NCBI GenBank assembly: GCA_004558025.1
Contig: SFEG01000008.1
Coordinates: 14,493 to 78,492, forward strand
Length of the DNA: 64,000 bases
Reading direction: 5' to 3'
Source: Clostridiales bacterium
GTDB taxonomy: Bacteria; Bacillota; Clostridia; Oscillospirales; Oscillospiraceae
This document shows, in pieces, positions 40,759 through 49,725 of the stretch (its first letter is position 1; every line of letters starts with the position of its first letter). The position numbers were made by a program, and so were the translations under genes. Below the pieces are notes generated by a model that ran no database searches, was not told the DNA's origin, and worked only from the letters and a program-made list of their open reading frames with translations.

Positions 40759-41964
40759 TTGAGCGTAATTGGCATAGTAGGAGAGTATAATCCCTTCCAT
40801 TATGGGCACATGCACCATATCGCGGAGACGAAAAAGCTCATGGGCGAGGACTGCCCGGTGGTGTGCGTGATGTCGGGCGATTTCATCCAGCGCGGCGAGG
40901 CGGCTGTTTATTCAAAATTTGCGCGCGCCGAGGCCGCGGTGCGCAGCGGAGTTGACCTTGTGCTTGAGCTTCCGCTGCCGTGGGTGCTGTCCTCGGCCGA
41001 GGGGTTTGCGCGCGGGGCTGTGGGGCTGCTGGGTGCAACCGGCATTGTTACGCACCTGAGCTTCGGCAGCGAATGCGGCGAGGTCGAGGTGCTCGAAACG
41101 ATCGCTGAAACGCTCATCGACCCGCTCATCGGCGCGGATATACGCACAGAGCTTGCCGCGGACGAGGGCATACCCTTTGCCGCCGCGCGGCAGAGAGCCG
41201 TGGCAAAGCGCCTCGGTGAAATGTCCTGCCAGCTGGAAACTCCGAATAATATCCTCGCCGTCGAATATATTAAAGCTATATACAATCTCGGCCTCAACTT
41301 AAAGCCGGTGACCATACAGCGCTTCGGCGCGGGACACGACGAGCTCTCCGGCGAGGGCTATAAATCTGCGGCCGAGATACGCCGCATGATATCAAACGGC
41401 AAGGATATTGCCTCTGTTCTGCCCGAGAGCGCCCATGCCGTCTATCGCCGCGAGGAAAAGCTCGGCCGCGGCCCTGTGATGCCGGAGAGCCTGGAGAGCG
41501 CAATTGTATCGCGTCTGCGCATGCTGCCGGACTCTGCGTATGCCAATCTTCCCGACTCCGGGGAGGGGCTGCACAACCGTATTGCCCGCGCTGCGAAGGA
41601 GGAGTGCACCCTCGACGCGATACTGGCCGCGGGAAAGAGTAAGCGCTACGCTCTCAGCCGCATAAGACGTATTATAATGTGCGCCGCCCTCGGGATAGAC
41701 GCACGGATGACGGCGGAAACTCCGCCCTATGCCCGCGTTCTGGCCGCAACGGCGCGCGGCTGCACACTGCTGCGCGAAATGGGTGAAAAATCGCGCATAC
41801 CGGTCGTAACAAAGCCCGCGGATATTAAAAACTATGATGCCGAATGCCTCAGCCTCTTTGAACTCGGCAGCGCCGCGCATGATCTTTACGTTCTCGGCTA
41901 CAACGCTCAGCAGGAGCGTCGCGGCGGCGCGGACTGGCGCACGAGCCCGAAAATAATAAAATAA
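40759..41964 (+). CDS. tmcAL: tRNA(Met) cytidine acetate ligase TmcAL
   Basis: A 401-residue enzyme that forms acetyl-AMP and acetylates the wobble cytidine of elongator tRNA-Met. GIVGEYNPFHYGHMHHI is the nucleotidyltransferase HxGH motif at the N terminus, and VVCVMSGDFIQRGEAAVYSKFARAEAAV and GVDLVLELPLPW follow as in the YlbM family. Start is probably the TTG at 40759: GAAAGGG lies 9 bases upstream of it, but touches the ATG at 40750. It is divergent from ackA, whose product acetate is its substrate; the pairing may be chance. Confidence 0.93.
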   Translation: MSVIGIVGEYNPFHYGHMHHIAETKKLMGEDCPVVCVMSGDFIQRGEAAVYSKFARAEAAVRSGVDLVLELPLPWVLSSAEGFARGAVGLLGATGIVTHLSFGSECGEVEVLETIAETLIDPLIGADIRTELAADEGIPFAAARQRAVAKRLGEMSCQLETPNNILAVEYIKAIYNLGLNLKPVTIQRFGAGHDELSGEGYKSAAEIRRMISNGKDIASVLPESAHAVYRREEKLGRGPVMPESLESAIVSRLRMLPDSAYANLPDSGEGLHNRIARAAKEECTLDAILAAGKSKRYALSRIRRIIMCAALGIDARMTAETPPYARVLAATARGCTLLREMGEKSRIPVVTKPADIKNYDAECLSLFELGSAAHDLYVLGYNAQQERRGGADWRTSPKIIK

Positions 41965-41984
41965 ATCATAAGAGAATAAGCGAT

Positions 41985-42029
41985 CGCCCCTCTCACGTCG
42001 TATGACTGAGCGGGGCGGCTGATTATTTT
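41985..42029 (+). terminator. Terminator after tmcAL
   Basis: CGCCCC (41985-41990) with GGGGCG (42012-42017), extended inward by CTCA/TGAG, then a run of T residues at about 42025. It overlaps the end of the minus-strand Mur ligase gene. Confidence 0.7.
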
Positions 42030-43988
42030 TTATGGCTCCCCGGTCGAAAAGCCCTGTGCCTCTGCGTATTTCCGAGCTTCGGAATTTTTTGAGCAAATAA
42101 CGGTCATTTTCGGGGAGTTGTGCAAAGCGTCTGTGCCGAAAAAGCCAACGGAGTCGGGGATATACATCGTTTTGAGACCGGAGCAGCCATAGAATGTGCG
42201 CCTGTCCATATGCAATGTTCCGTCCGGTATTGTCACCGCCGTGAGGCTCTTGCAGAAATTGAAAGCGCTTTTGTCAATGAACTTAAGCTCTCGCGGAAGC
42301 CTGATTTCTTTGAGAGCTGTGCAGGCATAAAAAGCATCTTGTCCGATATATGTTACAGAGTCGGGTATGTCTACAGAGACAATATTGCGTTTTTTTGAAA
42401 ATGCTCGGCTTTGAATCCTTATAACAACTGAATTTTCAATGCCTGAGGGAATAACAAGCCTTGTATCCGTGCCGGTGTAGCCTATGACTTCGGCTATGCC
42501 GTCACGCCGTATGCGGAATTTATAACCGTCCTTTTCAACGACATATCCCTCATTGAACTGCTGCTCATTTTGAAGAGTCGTTCCGTATACATGGTCAATT
42601 GTTTTTGCGAGGGCTGTTTCAAACTGTCCGCTTTTATAAAATGTTACGTCATCGTGAGTTACATTTTGCCTTAACCAGCCGTCAAGCTCATCGCGGGTCT
42701 GCATCAGAAAAGCACTTTCAAAGCCGTTTGCCTTGAGCGCCGCATAAATTTGATCGCTGTCGCCGCCGTAGAGAACTATTATATCAAGCTTGAGCTTCGC
42801 CAGATCCTCGCCCAAAGCGTAGTGCATCTGTTTTGAGTTTGCGCCGAGCTTGTCTATGTGCCCTGTAACGAATATTCGCCGGCCGCCGTCCGAGACAGGC
42901 ATCTGCTCAAGCGTTTTTGCCGACCCCAAAACCGTTTTCGGCTCGGCATTGAAGCAATCTATGAGCATTTTATAGCCGCCGACATTCCTGAAGTTCTGCC
43001 TCATACCGGAGGGCGTATAGGTGTCGATAAGCTCTATGGCTCTTTCCATCGGCACTCCGGCCAGCCGTGCGACAGCAATAGCCATCGCGCCGTTATATGC
43101 ATTGTAATCTCCGTACAGATTAAGCTTTGAGAGGAAATTTCCTTCGGCGCAGGTAAATGAAAATTCAATGCCGCTGAGTGTGGTGGAGACGCCGTTTATG
43201 TAATAGTCCGCTCCGGGGTCTTTCATTGAAACCGTAACGACCCTGTGCGTGAAATGCGTTTTTGACAGAATGTCATCGTCGCCGTTTATAACGACGACTC
43301 CGTTTGGCTTAAGATATTTTTCGAGGCTGCCTTTATCTTTAAGAATATTTTCACGCGTCATGTACTTATCCAAATGCGATTGCCCGATATTCGTAAGAAC
43401 GGCAATATCCGGTCTCAGTATGCAGGCGGAGCTTTCGATGTACCCGGGCTGCACGCCGCCGACCTCCTGTACCCACCATTCATGCTTTGGCGTCAGCTTC
43501 TGGATGTTTCTGAGTATGGCGCCGTGGCTGTTCGACATGGGGTTATGAGTGAGCGTGTGATAAGTATTTGTGATCACTGCGTTTATAAGGCCTGTAGTCG
43601 TCGTTTTTCCTACGCTTCCGCTTATTACTATTCTCTTGGCGTGACAGCCCTTTTCGCGCCAGAGCTCATAGGCCTGTACGCACGCAAGCGGATCCTTGAC
43701 CGCGATCACCTTGTCATTGTCCGGGAACAGGTCGTTTTTTACACTCTCGGGACAGAAAACCGCAAGAGCGCCTTTTTTCAGCGACTGAGAGATGATGCGA
43801 TTGTGCTCATACCATCCGGCGCTGATCACAACGTCTCCAGGAGTTACATATTCCGACTGCGTCAATATTCTTCCGCAGACGGCGCTGCCCGATACGGAGC
43901 AAGGAACGGATGCGTCGATTATCTTTGCAAATTCGGCAAGTGTGAGCTTTTTTCCGCTATTGCCATGTGCACCGAACAATGATATCAA
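42030..43988 (-). CDS. MurF-like Mur ligase fused to BspA-type leucine-rich repeats
   Basis: A 652-residue fusion. The first about 455 residues follow MurF: an N-terminal substrate domain (LTLAEFAKIIDASV, GDVVISAGWYEHNR), the ATP loop ISGSVGKTTTTGLINAV (about 122-138), NPMSNSHGA, LTNIGQSHLDKYMTRENILKDKGSLEKYL, and the C-terminal domain with DCFNAEPKTVLGSAKTL (the DxYNANP equivalent). Then a short linker leads to LRR_5 repeats (about 515-640): IPDSVTYIGQDAFYACTALKEIRLP and relatives. TTG 43988 is chosen because GGAGG is 8 bases upstream. LRR_5 repeats are normally extracellular, so the fusion is unusual. Not in a cell-wall gene cluster; its ligand is unknown. Confidence 0.85.
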   Translation of the reverse strand: MISLFGAHGNSGKKLTLAEFAKIIDASVPCSVSGSAVCGRILTQSEYVTPGDVVISAGWYEHNRIISQSLKKGALAVFCPESVKNDLFPDNDKVIAVKDPLACVQAYELWREKGCHAKRIVISGSVGKTTTTGLINAVITNTYHTLTHNPMSNSHGAILRNIQKLTPKHEWWVQEVGGVQPGYIESSACILRPDIAVLTNIGQSHLDKYMTRENILKDKGSLEKYLKPNGVVVINGDDDILSKTHFTHRVVTVSMKDPGADYYINGVSTTLSGIEFSFTCAEGNFLSKLNLYGDYNAYNGAMAIAVARLAGVPMERAIELIDTYTPSGMRQNFRNVGGYKMLIDCFNAEPKTVLGSAKTLEQMPVSDGGRRIFVTGHIDKLGANSKQMHYALGEDLAKLKLDIIVLYGGDSDQIYAALKANGFESAFLMQTRDELDGWLRQNVTHDDVTFYKSGQFETALAKTIDHVYGTTLQNEQQFNEGYVVEKDGYKFRIRRDGIAEVIGYTGTDTRLVIPSGIENSVVIRIQSRAFSKKRNIVSVDIPDSVTYIGQDAFYACTALKEIRLPRELKFIDKSAFNFCKSLTAVTIPDGTLHMDRRTFYGCSGLKTMYIPDSVGFFGTDALHNSPKMTVICSKNSEARKYAEAQGFSTGEP

Positions 43989-44141
43989 AGATGACACCTC
44001 CAAGTAATTCTGATCAATTAAAATGAAATTTATCACAGAAATGAAAGGAATTCAAGCCGGACGTGAGGCGGAGGTGATATAACATATTGAAAAAATATCA
44101 AAAAAATATCAAATAAATATTAATTTAAGAGCAAAAAACAG

Positions 44142-44170
44142 TTGCAATTTGCTTTTTCGTAGTTTATAAT
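44142..44170 (+). promoter_or_regulatory. Promoter of the liv operon
   Basis: TTGCAA (44142-44147) and TATAAT (44165-44170), spacer 17, giving a leader of about 80 bases before the binding-protein gene. AT-rich sequence with repeated AAAAATATC lies just upstream (44090-44115). Confidence 0.8.
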
Positions 44171-44257
44171 GCCAAATATCAACGCGAAGACAAATGTTCG
44201 CCATGTGCGGACACGGAGAAAGTTGAAAGTTGATTTTAATTAGGAGGAAATAACCCA

Positions 44258-45427
44258 ATGAAGAAGTTTTTAGCACTTGTTCTTGCGATGCTCATGGTGT
44301 TCTCGCTGTGCGCATGCGGCGACGGCGGCGAAAGCGGCGAGAAGGTCGTCAAGATCGGCGTGTATGAGCCTCAGACCGGCGCAAACGGCGCAGGCGGCAA
44401 GCAGGAGATACTCGGCATGCAGTATGCAAACGCTCAGAATCCCACCGTCGAGATCGGCGGCGAGACCTATAAGGTAGAGCTCGTTTACGCCGATAACGAG
44501 TCGGATACGGCAAAGGCTGTTTCCGCAGCATCCAAGCTCGTTGCAGAGGGCGTATCCGTCGTCCTCGGCTCCTACGGTTCTTCCGTTGCAATAGCGGCAT
44601 CCGATACCTTCAAGGAAGCCGGCATTCCCGCGATCGGCGTCACCTGCACCAACCCCCAGGTCACCGAGGGTAACGATCACTACTTCCGTATCTGCTTCCT
44701 CGATCCGTTCCAGGGCACCGTTCACGCAAACTTCGCAAAAGAGCAGCTGAAGGCTGACACCATCTACTGCCTGGGCGAGCTCGGCAACGACTATGACCAG
44801 GGCCTCATCAACTACTGCAAGGAAGCAGCGGAGAAGCTCGGCATGAAGGTCATCACCGAGTCCTTCCCCAAGGATAACTCCGACTTCACCTCTTACCTGA
44901 ACAACGCCAAGAAGGCCGGCGCTCAGGCTATCTTCGCTCCCTGCTCGATCCAGTATGCACAGCTCATCGTTGAGCAGGCTGCCGCACAGGGCATCAACAT
45001 TCCTCTCCTCGGCTCCGATACCTGGGATAACAACACCATCGTCGGCGCGACCAAGGGCAAGGACGTTAAGATCTATGTTTCCACCTTCTATCAGGAAGGC
45101 GCAAATCCCGACTTTGAAAAGGGCATCAAGGAATGGATCAACGGCGACGCAAAGAACCTTGAGAATAACGGCGGCAACGACATGCTCGCAGCAGTCACCG
45201 TCATGGGCTACGACGCATACATGGTAGCGCTCGAGGCCATTAAGGCGGCAGGCTCGACCTCTCCTGCGGACATCATGGCAGCTCTGCCCGGCGTACAGTA
45301 CACCGGCATCTCCGGCGATATCTCCTTCAATGACATCGGCGACGCAAACCGCGACTCCGCTGTTATCAAGGCTGCAAACAATGAGACCGGCGAGTGGGAA
45401 TTCGTCGCGGTCCAGAAGGCTGCATAA
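44258..45427 (+). CDS. livJ: Branched-chain amino-acid ABC transporter, substrate-binding lipoprotein
   Basis: A 389-residue LivJ-type binding protein. The signal peptide ends in the lipobox LCAC with Cys20 as lipidation site. The mature part begins VVKIGVYEPQTGANGAGGKQEILGMQYA, the Periplas_BP_6 start, with VLGSYGSSVAIAASDTFKEAGIPAIG and YDAYMVALEAIKAAG. It captures branched-chain or related amino acids outside the membrane for LivHMGF. AGGAGG lies 11 bases before the ATG. A hairpin behind it probably raises its level over the rest of the operon. Confidence 0.95.
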   Translation: MKKFLALVLAMLMVFSLCACGDGGESGEKVVKIGVYEPQTGANGAGGKQEILGMQYANAQNPTVEIGGETYKVELVYADNESDTAKAVSAASKLVAEGVSVVLGSYGSSVAIAASDTFKEAGIPAIGVTCTNPQVTEGNDHYFRICFLDPFQGTVHANFAKEQLKADTIYCLGELGNDYDQGLINYCKEAAEKLGMKVITESFPKDNSDFTSYLNNAKKAGAQAIFAPCSIQYAQLIVEQAAAQGINIPLLGSDTWDNNTIVGATKGKDVKIYVSTFYQEGANPDFEKGIKEWINGDAKNLENNGGNDMLAAVTVMGYDAYMVALEAIKAAGSTSPADIMAALPGVQYTGISGDISFNDIGDANRDSAVIKAANNETGEWEFVAVQKAA

Positions 45428-45477
45428 GCCGCAAAGCTACAGGAACAGCTTAATACCAAACCTGTAAACTTACACTG

Positions 45478-45506
45478 TGGTGGGGATGCCGCTGGCATCC
45501 CCACCA
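45478..45506 (+). terminator. Intercistronic hairpin between livJ and livH
   Basis: TGGTGGGGATGCC (45478-45490) and GGCATCCCCACCA (45494-45506). No T run follows, so it is more likely an mRNA-stabilising or partial-termination element that favours the binding protein. The core GATGCC-GCT-GGCATC resembles repeat modules elsewhere in the window. Confidence 0.65.
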
Positions 45507-45633
45507 TATGCCGTTTTATTAAGCGGCTCGATATCCCCCCTTAAAATCAAGGCTGGAGCGCATAAATATGCTCCGTACATAAAATTGCGGAGCGGATCTA
45601 TGCGTTCCCAAAGAGAGATAGGATGGTCCTCAG

Positions 45634-46530
45634 ATGATCGAATTTTTACATAACAATTTGACTTATCTGCTGTCGGGCATATCCGTGGGCGGTCAGTATG
45701 CCCTTATCGCCATCGGCTACACGATGGTATACGGCATACTCAGACTTATTAACTTTGCTCACGGCGATGTTTTCATGGTAGCAGGTCTTATTATGGTCTA
45801 TGCCATAGCGGGCGGGCTGCCGATGTGGCTGTCGATAATTCTGGTGCTCGTGCTCACAGTAGTGCTCGGTGTCGTCATTGAGCGCGTCGCGTACAAGCCT
45901 TTGAGATCCTCGCCGCGTATGTCGGTCATGATCTCCGCTATCGGCGTATCGTACCTGCTGCAAAACTGTGCACTGTACTTCACCGGCGGCCTGCCGCGCT
46001 CGTACCCCTCCATTCCGTTTCTGTCCAAGCAGATAACGATCTGGGGCGCAACGACCAAGATGGTAACGCTTATTACTCCGATACTTACGGTAGTGCTTAT
46101 TTTTGCTCTGGTGTTCCTTATAAACCATACCAAGATAGGCATGGCCATGCGTGCCGTCGCAAAGGATTTTGAGACGAGCCAGCTCATGGGTGTCAAGATA
46201 AACTCCGTTATATCCTTTACCTTTGTTATCGGCTGCTTCCTTGCTGCCGTCGGCTCGCTGCTTTATTTCTCAAACTACACGACCGTCGTTCCGACCTCCG
46301 GCGCGATGCCGGGCCTTAAGGCCTTCGTTGCGGCCGTTTTCGGCGGCATCGGCTCTATCCCCGGCGCGGTCATAGGTGCGTTTATAATCGGTATCTGCGA
46401 AAATATCATCAAGTCATTCGGCGAGGGCTGGACTGTGTTCTCCGACGCGTTCACCTTCGTCCTGCTGATAGTTATCCTCCTCGTTAAGCCCACCGGCATC
46501 TTTGGCGAGAAGGCAACGGATAAGGTGTGA
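45634..46530 (+). CDS. livH: Branched-chain amino-acid ABC transporter permease LivH
   Basis: A 298-residue permease with eight membrane helices. NLTYLLSGISVGGQYALIAIGYTMVYGILRLINFAHGDVFM is the LivH N-terminal motif, and GMAMRAVAKDFETSQLMGVKIN with KAFVAAVFGGIGSIPGAVIGAFIIG is the coupling loop and following helix. GATAGGATGGTCCTCAG precedes the ATG; the ribosome binding site is modest. livM starts 11 bases after its stop. Confidence 0.95.
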   Translation: MIEFLHNNLTYLLSGISVGGQYALIAIGYTMVYGILRLINFAHGDVFMVAGLIMVYAIAGGLPMWLSIILVLVLTVVLGVVIERVAYKPLRSSPRMSVMISAIGVSYLLQNCALYFTGGLPRSYPSIPFLSKQITIWGATTKMVTLITPILTVVLIFALVFLINHTKIGMAMRAVAKDFETSQLMGVKINSVISFTFVIGCFLAAVGSLLYFSNYTTVVPTSGAMPGLKAFVAAVFGGIGSIPGAVIGAFIIGICENIIKSFGEGWTVFSDAFTFVLLIVILLVKPTGIFGEKATDKV

Positions 46531-46540
46531 GGTGACGGTA

Positions 46541-47770
46541 ATGAAAACAATGAACGATACCAAAGTCCTCAGAACTCCGGACGAAGTTGCGAAGCGCCAG
46601 GGTATGTGGCTGACGATAGTTGCCCTTGTTATACTGTACGTTGCGCTGTTTGCGCTCGATAACTTTATAAAGCCCTCAAAATTTACGCTTATGCTCATCC
46701 CCGTGCTCAAAAAGGGCGCGATATATTCGCTGGTGTGCGTGTCCATGAACCTGCTCAACGGCTTCACTGGTCTGTTCTCGCTCGGCCAGGCGGGCTTTAT
46801 GCTCATCGGCGCTTATGCCTATGCGATATTCTCCATCCCTGCTGCTCAGCACGCATCGGTATATCAATACTTCGACGGCGGTGCTATCCAGTTTTCAATC
46901 CCCGAGCTTCTCGGAAACGCGCTGGGCGTCAACCTGGGCAGCTTTCTGGGCGCAGTGATCTGCATCATAATAGCCGGCCTCGCCGCAGCTGTGTTCGCGG
47001 CGCTCATCGGCATCCCCGTGCTGCGCCTGAAGAGCGATTATCTCGCCATTGCGACCCTCGGCTTTGCCGAGATCATACGCGCGATTTTCCAGTGGAACGG
47101 CCTCGGCGTTATCACAAACGGCTCGAACCTTCTGCGCAAGTATACAGCCTTCGGCGATATGAAGATACAGCTTGGCTCGCAGGTGTTCAAGCTCAGCACC
47201 ACATTCCCGTTCCTCATAGCGATGATCGGAATAATCATCATCGTATTGCTTATAAATTCCTCCTATGGCCGCGCGTTCAAGGCCATCCGTGACGACGAGG
47301 TCGCGGCGGAGGCAATGGGCATTGACCTGTTTAAGCACAAGATGCTGTCGTTTGTAATCTCCAGCTTCTTTGCCGGTGTCGGCGGTGCGCTTCTTGCAAT
47401 GTTCCAGACGACCGTTCAGGCCTCGGCCTTTATGTCGGCAATGACCTATGAGATTCTGCTGATCGTCGTTATCGGCGGTATCGGCTCCGTTTCCGGCAGC
47501 TGCATCGCAGCGTTCCTGTACATCGCGTGCTCCGAGTGGTGGCTCCGTTTCCTCGACTCCGGCATGCTGCCCTTCGGCAATATTCAGGTCAGCTTCTTCC
47601 GCGACGGCTTCCGCAAGGTCGTGTTCTCCGTCGTCATTATGATAATCGTTCTGTTCTTCTCGCAGGGCATCATGGGCAATAAGGAGCTGTCCTTTGCCGG
47701 ACTTATCAGAAAGATAAAAGCCAAAAAGGCCACCAAGGCCGAAAAAGCTCAAGAGGGAGGTGCTGCGTAA
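46541..47770 (+). CDS. livM: Branched-chain amino-acid ABC transporter permease LivM
   Basis: A 409-residue permease. After a polar N terminus and first helix come SLVCVSMNLLNGFTGLFSLGQAGFMLIGAYAYA, LRLKSDYLAIATLGFAEIIR, the EAA-like loop RAFKAIRDDEVAAEAMGIDLFKHKMLSFVISSFFAGVGGALLA and LIVVIGGIGSVSGSCIAAF. ATG 46541 has GAGGTGACGGTA before it; an upstream in-frame ATG at 46502 lies inside livH. Its stop overlaps the livG start by one base. Confidence 0.95.
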   Translation: MKTMNDTKVLRTPDEVAKRQGMWLTIVALVILYVALFALDNFIKPSKFTLMLIPVLKKGAIYSLVCVSMNLLNGFTGLFSLGQAGFMLIGAYAYAIFSIPAAQHASVYQYFDGGAIQFSIPELLGNALGVNLGSFLGAVICIIIAGLAAAVFAALIGIPVLRLKSDYLAIATLGFAEIIRAIFQWNGLGVITNGSNLLRKYTAFGDMKIQLGSQVFKLSTTFPFLIAMIGIIIIVLLINSSYGRAFKAIRDDEVAAEAMGIDLFKHKMLSFVISSFFAGVGGALLAMFQTTVQASAFMSAMTYEILLIVVIGGIGSVSGSCIAAFLYIACSEWWLRFLDSGMLPFGNIQVSFFRDGFRKVVFSVVIMIIVLFFSQGIMGNKELSFAGLIRKIKAKKATKAEKAQEGGAA

Positions 47771-48615
47771 TGAGCAACAATGTTCTCCACGTTGAAAATG
47801 TTACGATGCAGTTCGGCGGCGTCGTCGCCGTCAACAACCTCTCGCTTGATATCCCCGAGGGCAAGATAGTCGCCCTAATAGGCCCCAACGGCGCAGGTAA
47901 GACCACTGCGTTTAACTGCATCACCGGCGTTTACGAGCCCACTAACGGCCTTGTTGAGTTCATGGGCAAGCCCATCGTGCGCAACCATCCGCAGGGCAAG
48001 ATGAAGAAAAATTATAAGGGCGAAAACGGCGATATGTACCTCGGCAAGGTCGTTGCCAATACGCCCGACAAGATAACCCGGCAGGGCATAGCGCGTACCT
48101 TCCAGAACATAAGGCTTTGGAAGAGCATGACCGTTTTTGAAAACGTCCTCATCGCAAAGCACATGCACGCAAAGCAGAATGTTTTCTCCGCGACCTTCCG
48201 CGGCAACGCCAAGGAGGAAAAGCGCATGCGCGAGGAGACAATGGAGCTTCTGCGCGAGCAGGGTCTTGATAAATACAAGGACGAGTTAGCGACCAGTCTG
48301 CCCTACGGTCTGCAGCGCCGCCTTGAGATAGCGCGCGCACTGGCTGCCGACCCGAAGCTTCTGCTTCTTGATGAGCCGGCCGCCGGCATGAACCCGCAGG
48401 AAACGCTTGAGCTTGCGCAGTTTATCCGCGAGATACGCGAAAAGCATAACCTTACGGTATTCCTCATCGAGCATCACATGGAGCTCGTCATGCAGATATC
48501 CGACTATATCTACGTCATCGACTTCGGCTCGGAGATCGCTCAGGGCACGCCTAAGGAAGTTCAGAATAATCAGCGCGTCATTGACGCGTATTTGGGGGTT
48601 GTTGAAGATGAGTGA
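47770..48615 (+). CDS. livG: Branched-chain amino-acid ABC transporter ATPase LivG
   Basis: A 281-residue ATPase. Walker A GPNGAGKTTAFNCITG near 40; the LivG insert with MYLGKVVANTPDKITRQGIARTFQNIRLWKSMTVFENV; signature in TSLPYGLQRRLEIARALA (LPYGLQRR instead of LSYGQQRR); Walker B LLLLDEPAAGMNP; H-loop IEHHMELVM. It forms a heterodimer with LivF. AGGAGGTGCTGCGTA precedes the ATG. It overlaps livF by 8 bases. Confidence 0.96.
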   Translation: MSNNVLHVENVTMQFGGVVAVNNLSLDIPEGKIVALIGPNGAGKTTAFNCITGVYEPTNGLVEFMGKPIVRNHPQGKMKKNYKGENGDMYLGKVVANTPDKITRQGIARTFQNIRLWKSMTVFENVLIAKHMHAKQNVFSATFRGNAKEEKRMREETMELLREQGLDKYKDELATSLPYGLQRRLEIARALAADPKLLLLDEPAAGMNPQETLELAQFIREIREKHNLTVFLIEHHMELVMQISDYIYVIDFGSEIAQGTPKEVQNNQRVIDAYLGVVEDE

Positions 48616-49318
48616 TACTATACTGAAGATCAATGACCTCAAGGTCAATTACGGCGGCATCGAGGCCGTCAAGGGCATAAGCTTTGATGTTCCCGAGGGG
48701 CAGATAGTTACGCTTATCGGCGCAAACGGCGCGGGCAAGAGCTCGACCCTGCGCGCGATAGCCGGCCTTGTAAAGCCCTCCGGCGGCTCGATAGAGTTCA
48801 GGGGCGAAAATATCACCGGCCTTGACCCGACGTCCATCGTCACAAAGGGCATAACTCTCGTTCCGGAGGGACGCAAGATATTCCCAGACCTCACGGTTGT
48901 GGAAAATCTCAAGATCGGCGCGTACCTGCGCAACGACGATCTGACCGATGACCTCAACTGGGTCTACGACCTGTTCCCGAGGCTCAAGGAGCGCTCGTGG
49001 CAGGAGGGCGGCACGCTCTCCGGCGGCGAACAGCAGATGCTTGCGGTCGGCAGAGCGCTCATGAGCCGCCCGAAGGTCATCATGATGGACGAGCCGTCTC
49101 TCGGCCTTGCGCCCATCATCGTGCGCGGCATCTTTGATATCATCAAGGAGATCAACAAGCGCGGCGTTACCGTTTTGCTGATCGAGCAGAACGCGAACAT
49201 GGCGCTTAAGACAGCGCATATCGGCTATGTTCTTGAGACCGGCAGACTTACAATGTCGGGCTCGGGCGATGAGCTGCTTGCAAACGAGCAGATCAAGGCC
49301 GCATACCTCGGAACATAA
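48608..49318 (+). CDS. livF: Branched-chain amino-acid ABC transporter ATPase LivF
   Basis: A 236-residue ATPase. ILKINDLKVNYGGIEAVKGISFDVPEGQIVTLIGANGAGKSSTLRAI contains Walker A; GITLVPEGRKIFPDLTVVENLKIGAYLR is the LivF signature region; GGTLSGGEQQMLAVGRALM is the ABC motif; MMDEPSLGLAP is Walker B. ATG 48608 lies inside the livG end. A strong terminator follows 14 bases after the stop, closing livJHMGF. Confidence 0.96.
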   Translation: MSDTILKINDLKVNYGGIEAVKGISFDVPEGQIVTLIGANGAGKSSTLRAIAGLVKPSGGSIEFRGENITGLDPTSIVTKGITLVPEGRKIFPDLTVVENLKIGAYLRNDDLTDDLNWVYDLFPRLKERSWQEGGTLSGGEQQMLAVGRALMSRPKVIMMDEPSLGLAPIIVRGIFDIIKEINKRGVTVLLIEQNANMALKTAHIGYVLETGRLTMSGSGDELLANEQIKAAYLGT

Positions 49319-49332
49319 CAATAATGCAATAA

Positions 49333-49360
49333 AAAAAGACGCACTGCGGTGCGTCTTTTT
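49333..49360 (+). terminator. Terminator of the liv operon
   Basis: AAAAAGACGCAC (49333-49344) and GTGCGTCTTTTT (49349-49360). Confidence 0.93.
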
Positions 49361-49410
49361 TGCGCTTATAAAGCATTTAATGTAAACAGGAGGATGAAAA
49401 AGTCTTTTTG

Positions 49411-49439
49411 TTGACAAAACCTCCGCGTTAGCGTAAACT
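49411..49439 (+). promoter_or_regulatory. Promoter of feoAB
   Basis: TTGACA (49411-49416) and TAAACT (49434-49439), spacer 17. The -10 lies inside the first of two palindromic operators. Confidence 0.8.
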
Positions 49440-49462
49440 AACATAAGTTAGGCGAACCTAAC
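49427..49462 (+). promoter_or_regulatory. Two tandem DtxR/IdeR-like operators before feoA
   Basis: GTTAGCGTAAACTAAC (49427-49442) and GTTAGGCGAACCTAAC (49447-49462) are 16-bp palindromes whose centres are 20 bases apart, about two helical turns. The TTAG..CTAA halves match the iron boxes of DtxR-family repressors rather than the AT-rich Fur box. Placed over and behind the -10, they should shut feoAB when iron is plentiful. Confidence 0.78.
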
Positions 49463-49489
49463 ACATTGGCCGTGCCATGGAGGTTTTTT

Positions 49490-49723
49490 ATGACACTTGA
49501 TAAGCTGCCGATAGGCAAGCCCGCAATAATTCTGACCGTTGGAGGCGAGGGAGACCTGCGCTGCCACCTGCTCGATATGGGCCTGATACCGCACACCGAG
49601 GTTACGGTGCGTAAGGTCGCGCCGCTCGGCGACCCGATGGAACTGCATCTTCGGGGCTACACGATGACCCTGCGCAAGGAAGATGCCGCCCGCATCGAGG
49701 TGCGACCCAAGGAGGAGATATAG
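49490..49723 (+). CDS. feoA: Ferrous iron transport protein FeoA
   Basis: A 77-residue SH3-like protein that assists FeoB. TLDKLPIGKPAIILTVGGEGDLRCHLLDMGLIPHTEVTVRKVAPLGDPMELHLRGYTMTLRKEDAARIEV has the full FeoA pattern. ATG 49490 has TGGAGG 7 bases upstream; the ATG at 49466, 24 bases earlier in frame, lies next to the second operator. feoB starts 2 bases after its stop. Confidence 0.95.
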   Translation: MTLDKLPIGKPAIILTVGGEGDLRCHLLDMGLIPHTEVTVRKVAPLGDPMELHLRGYTMTLRKEDAARIEVRPKEEI

Positions 49724-49725
49724 CT

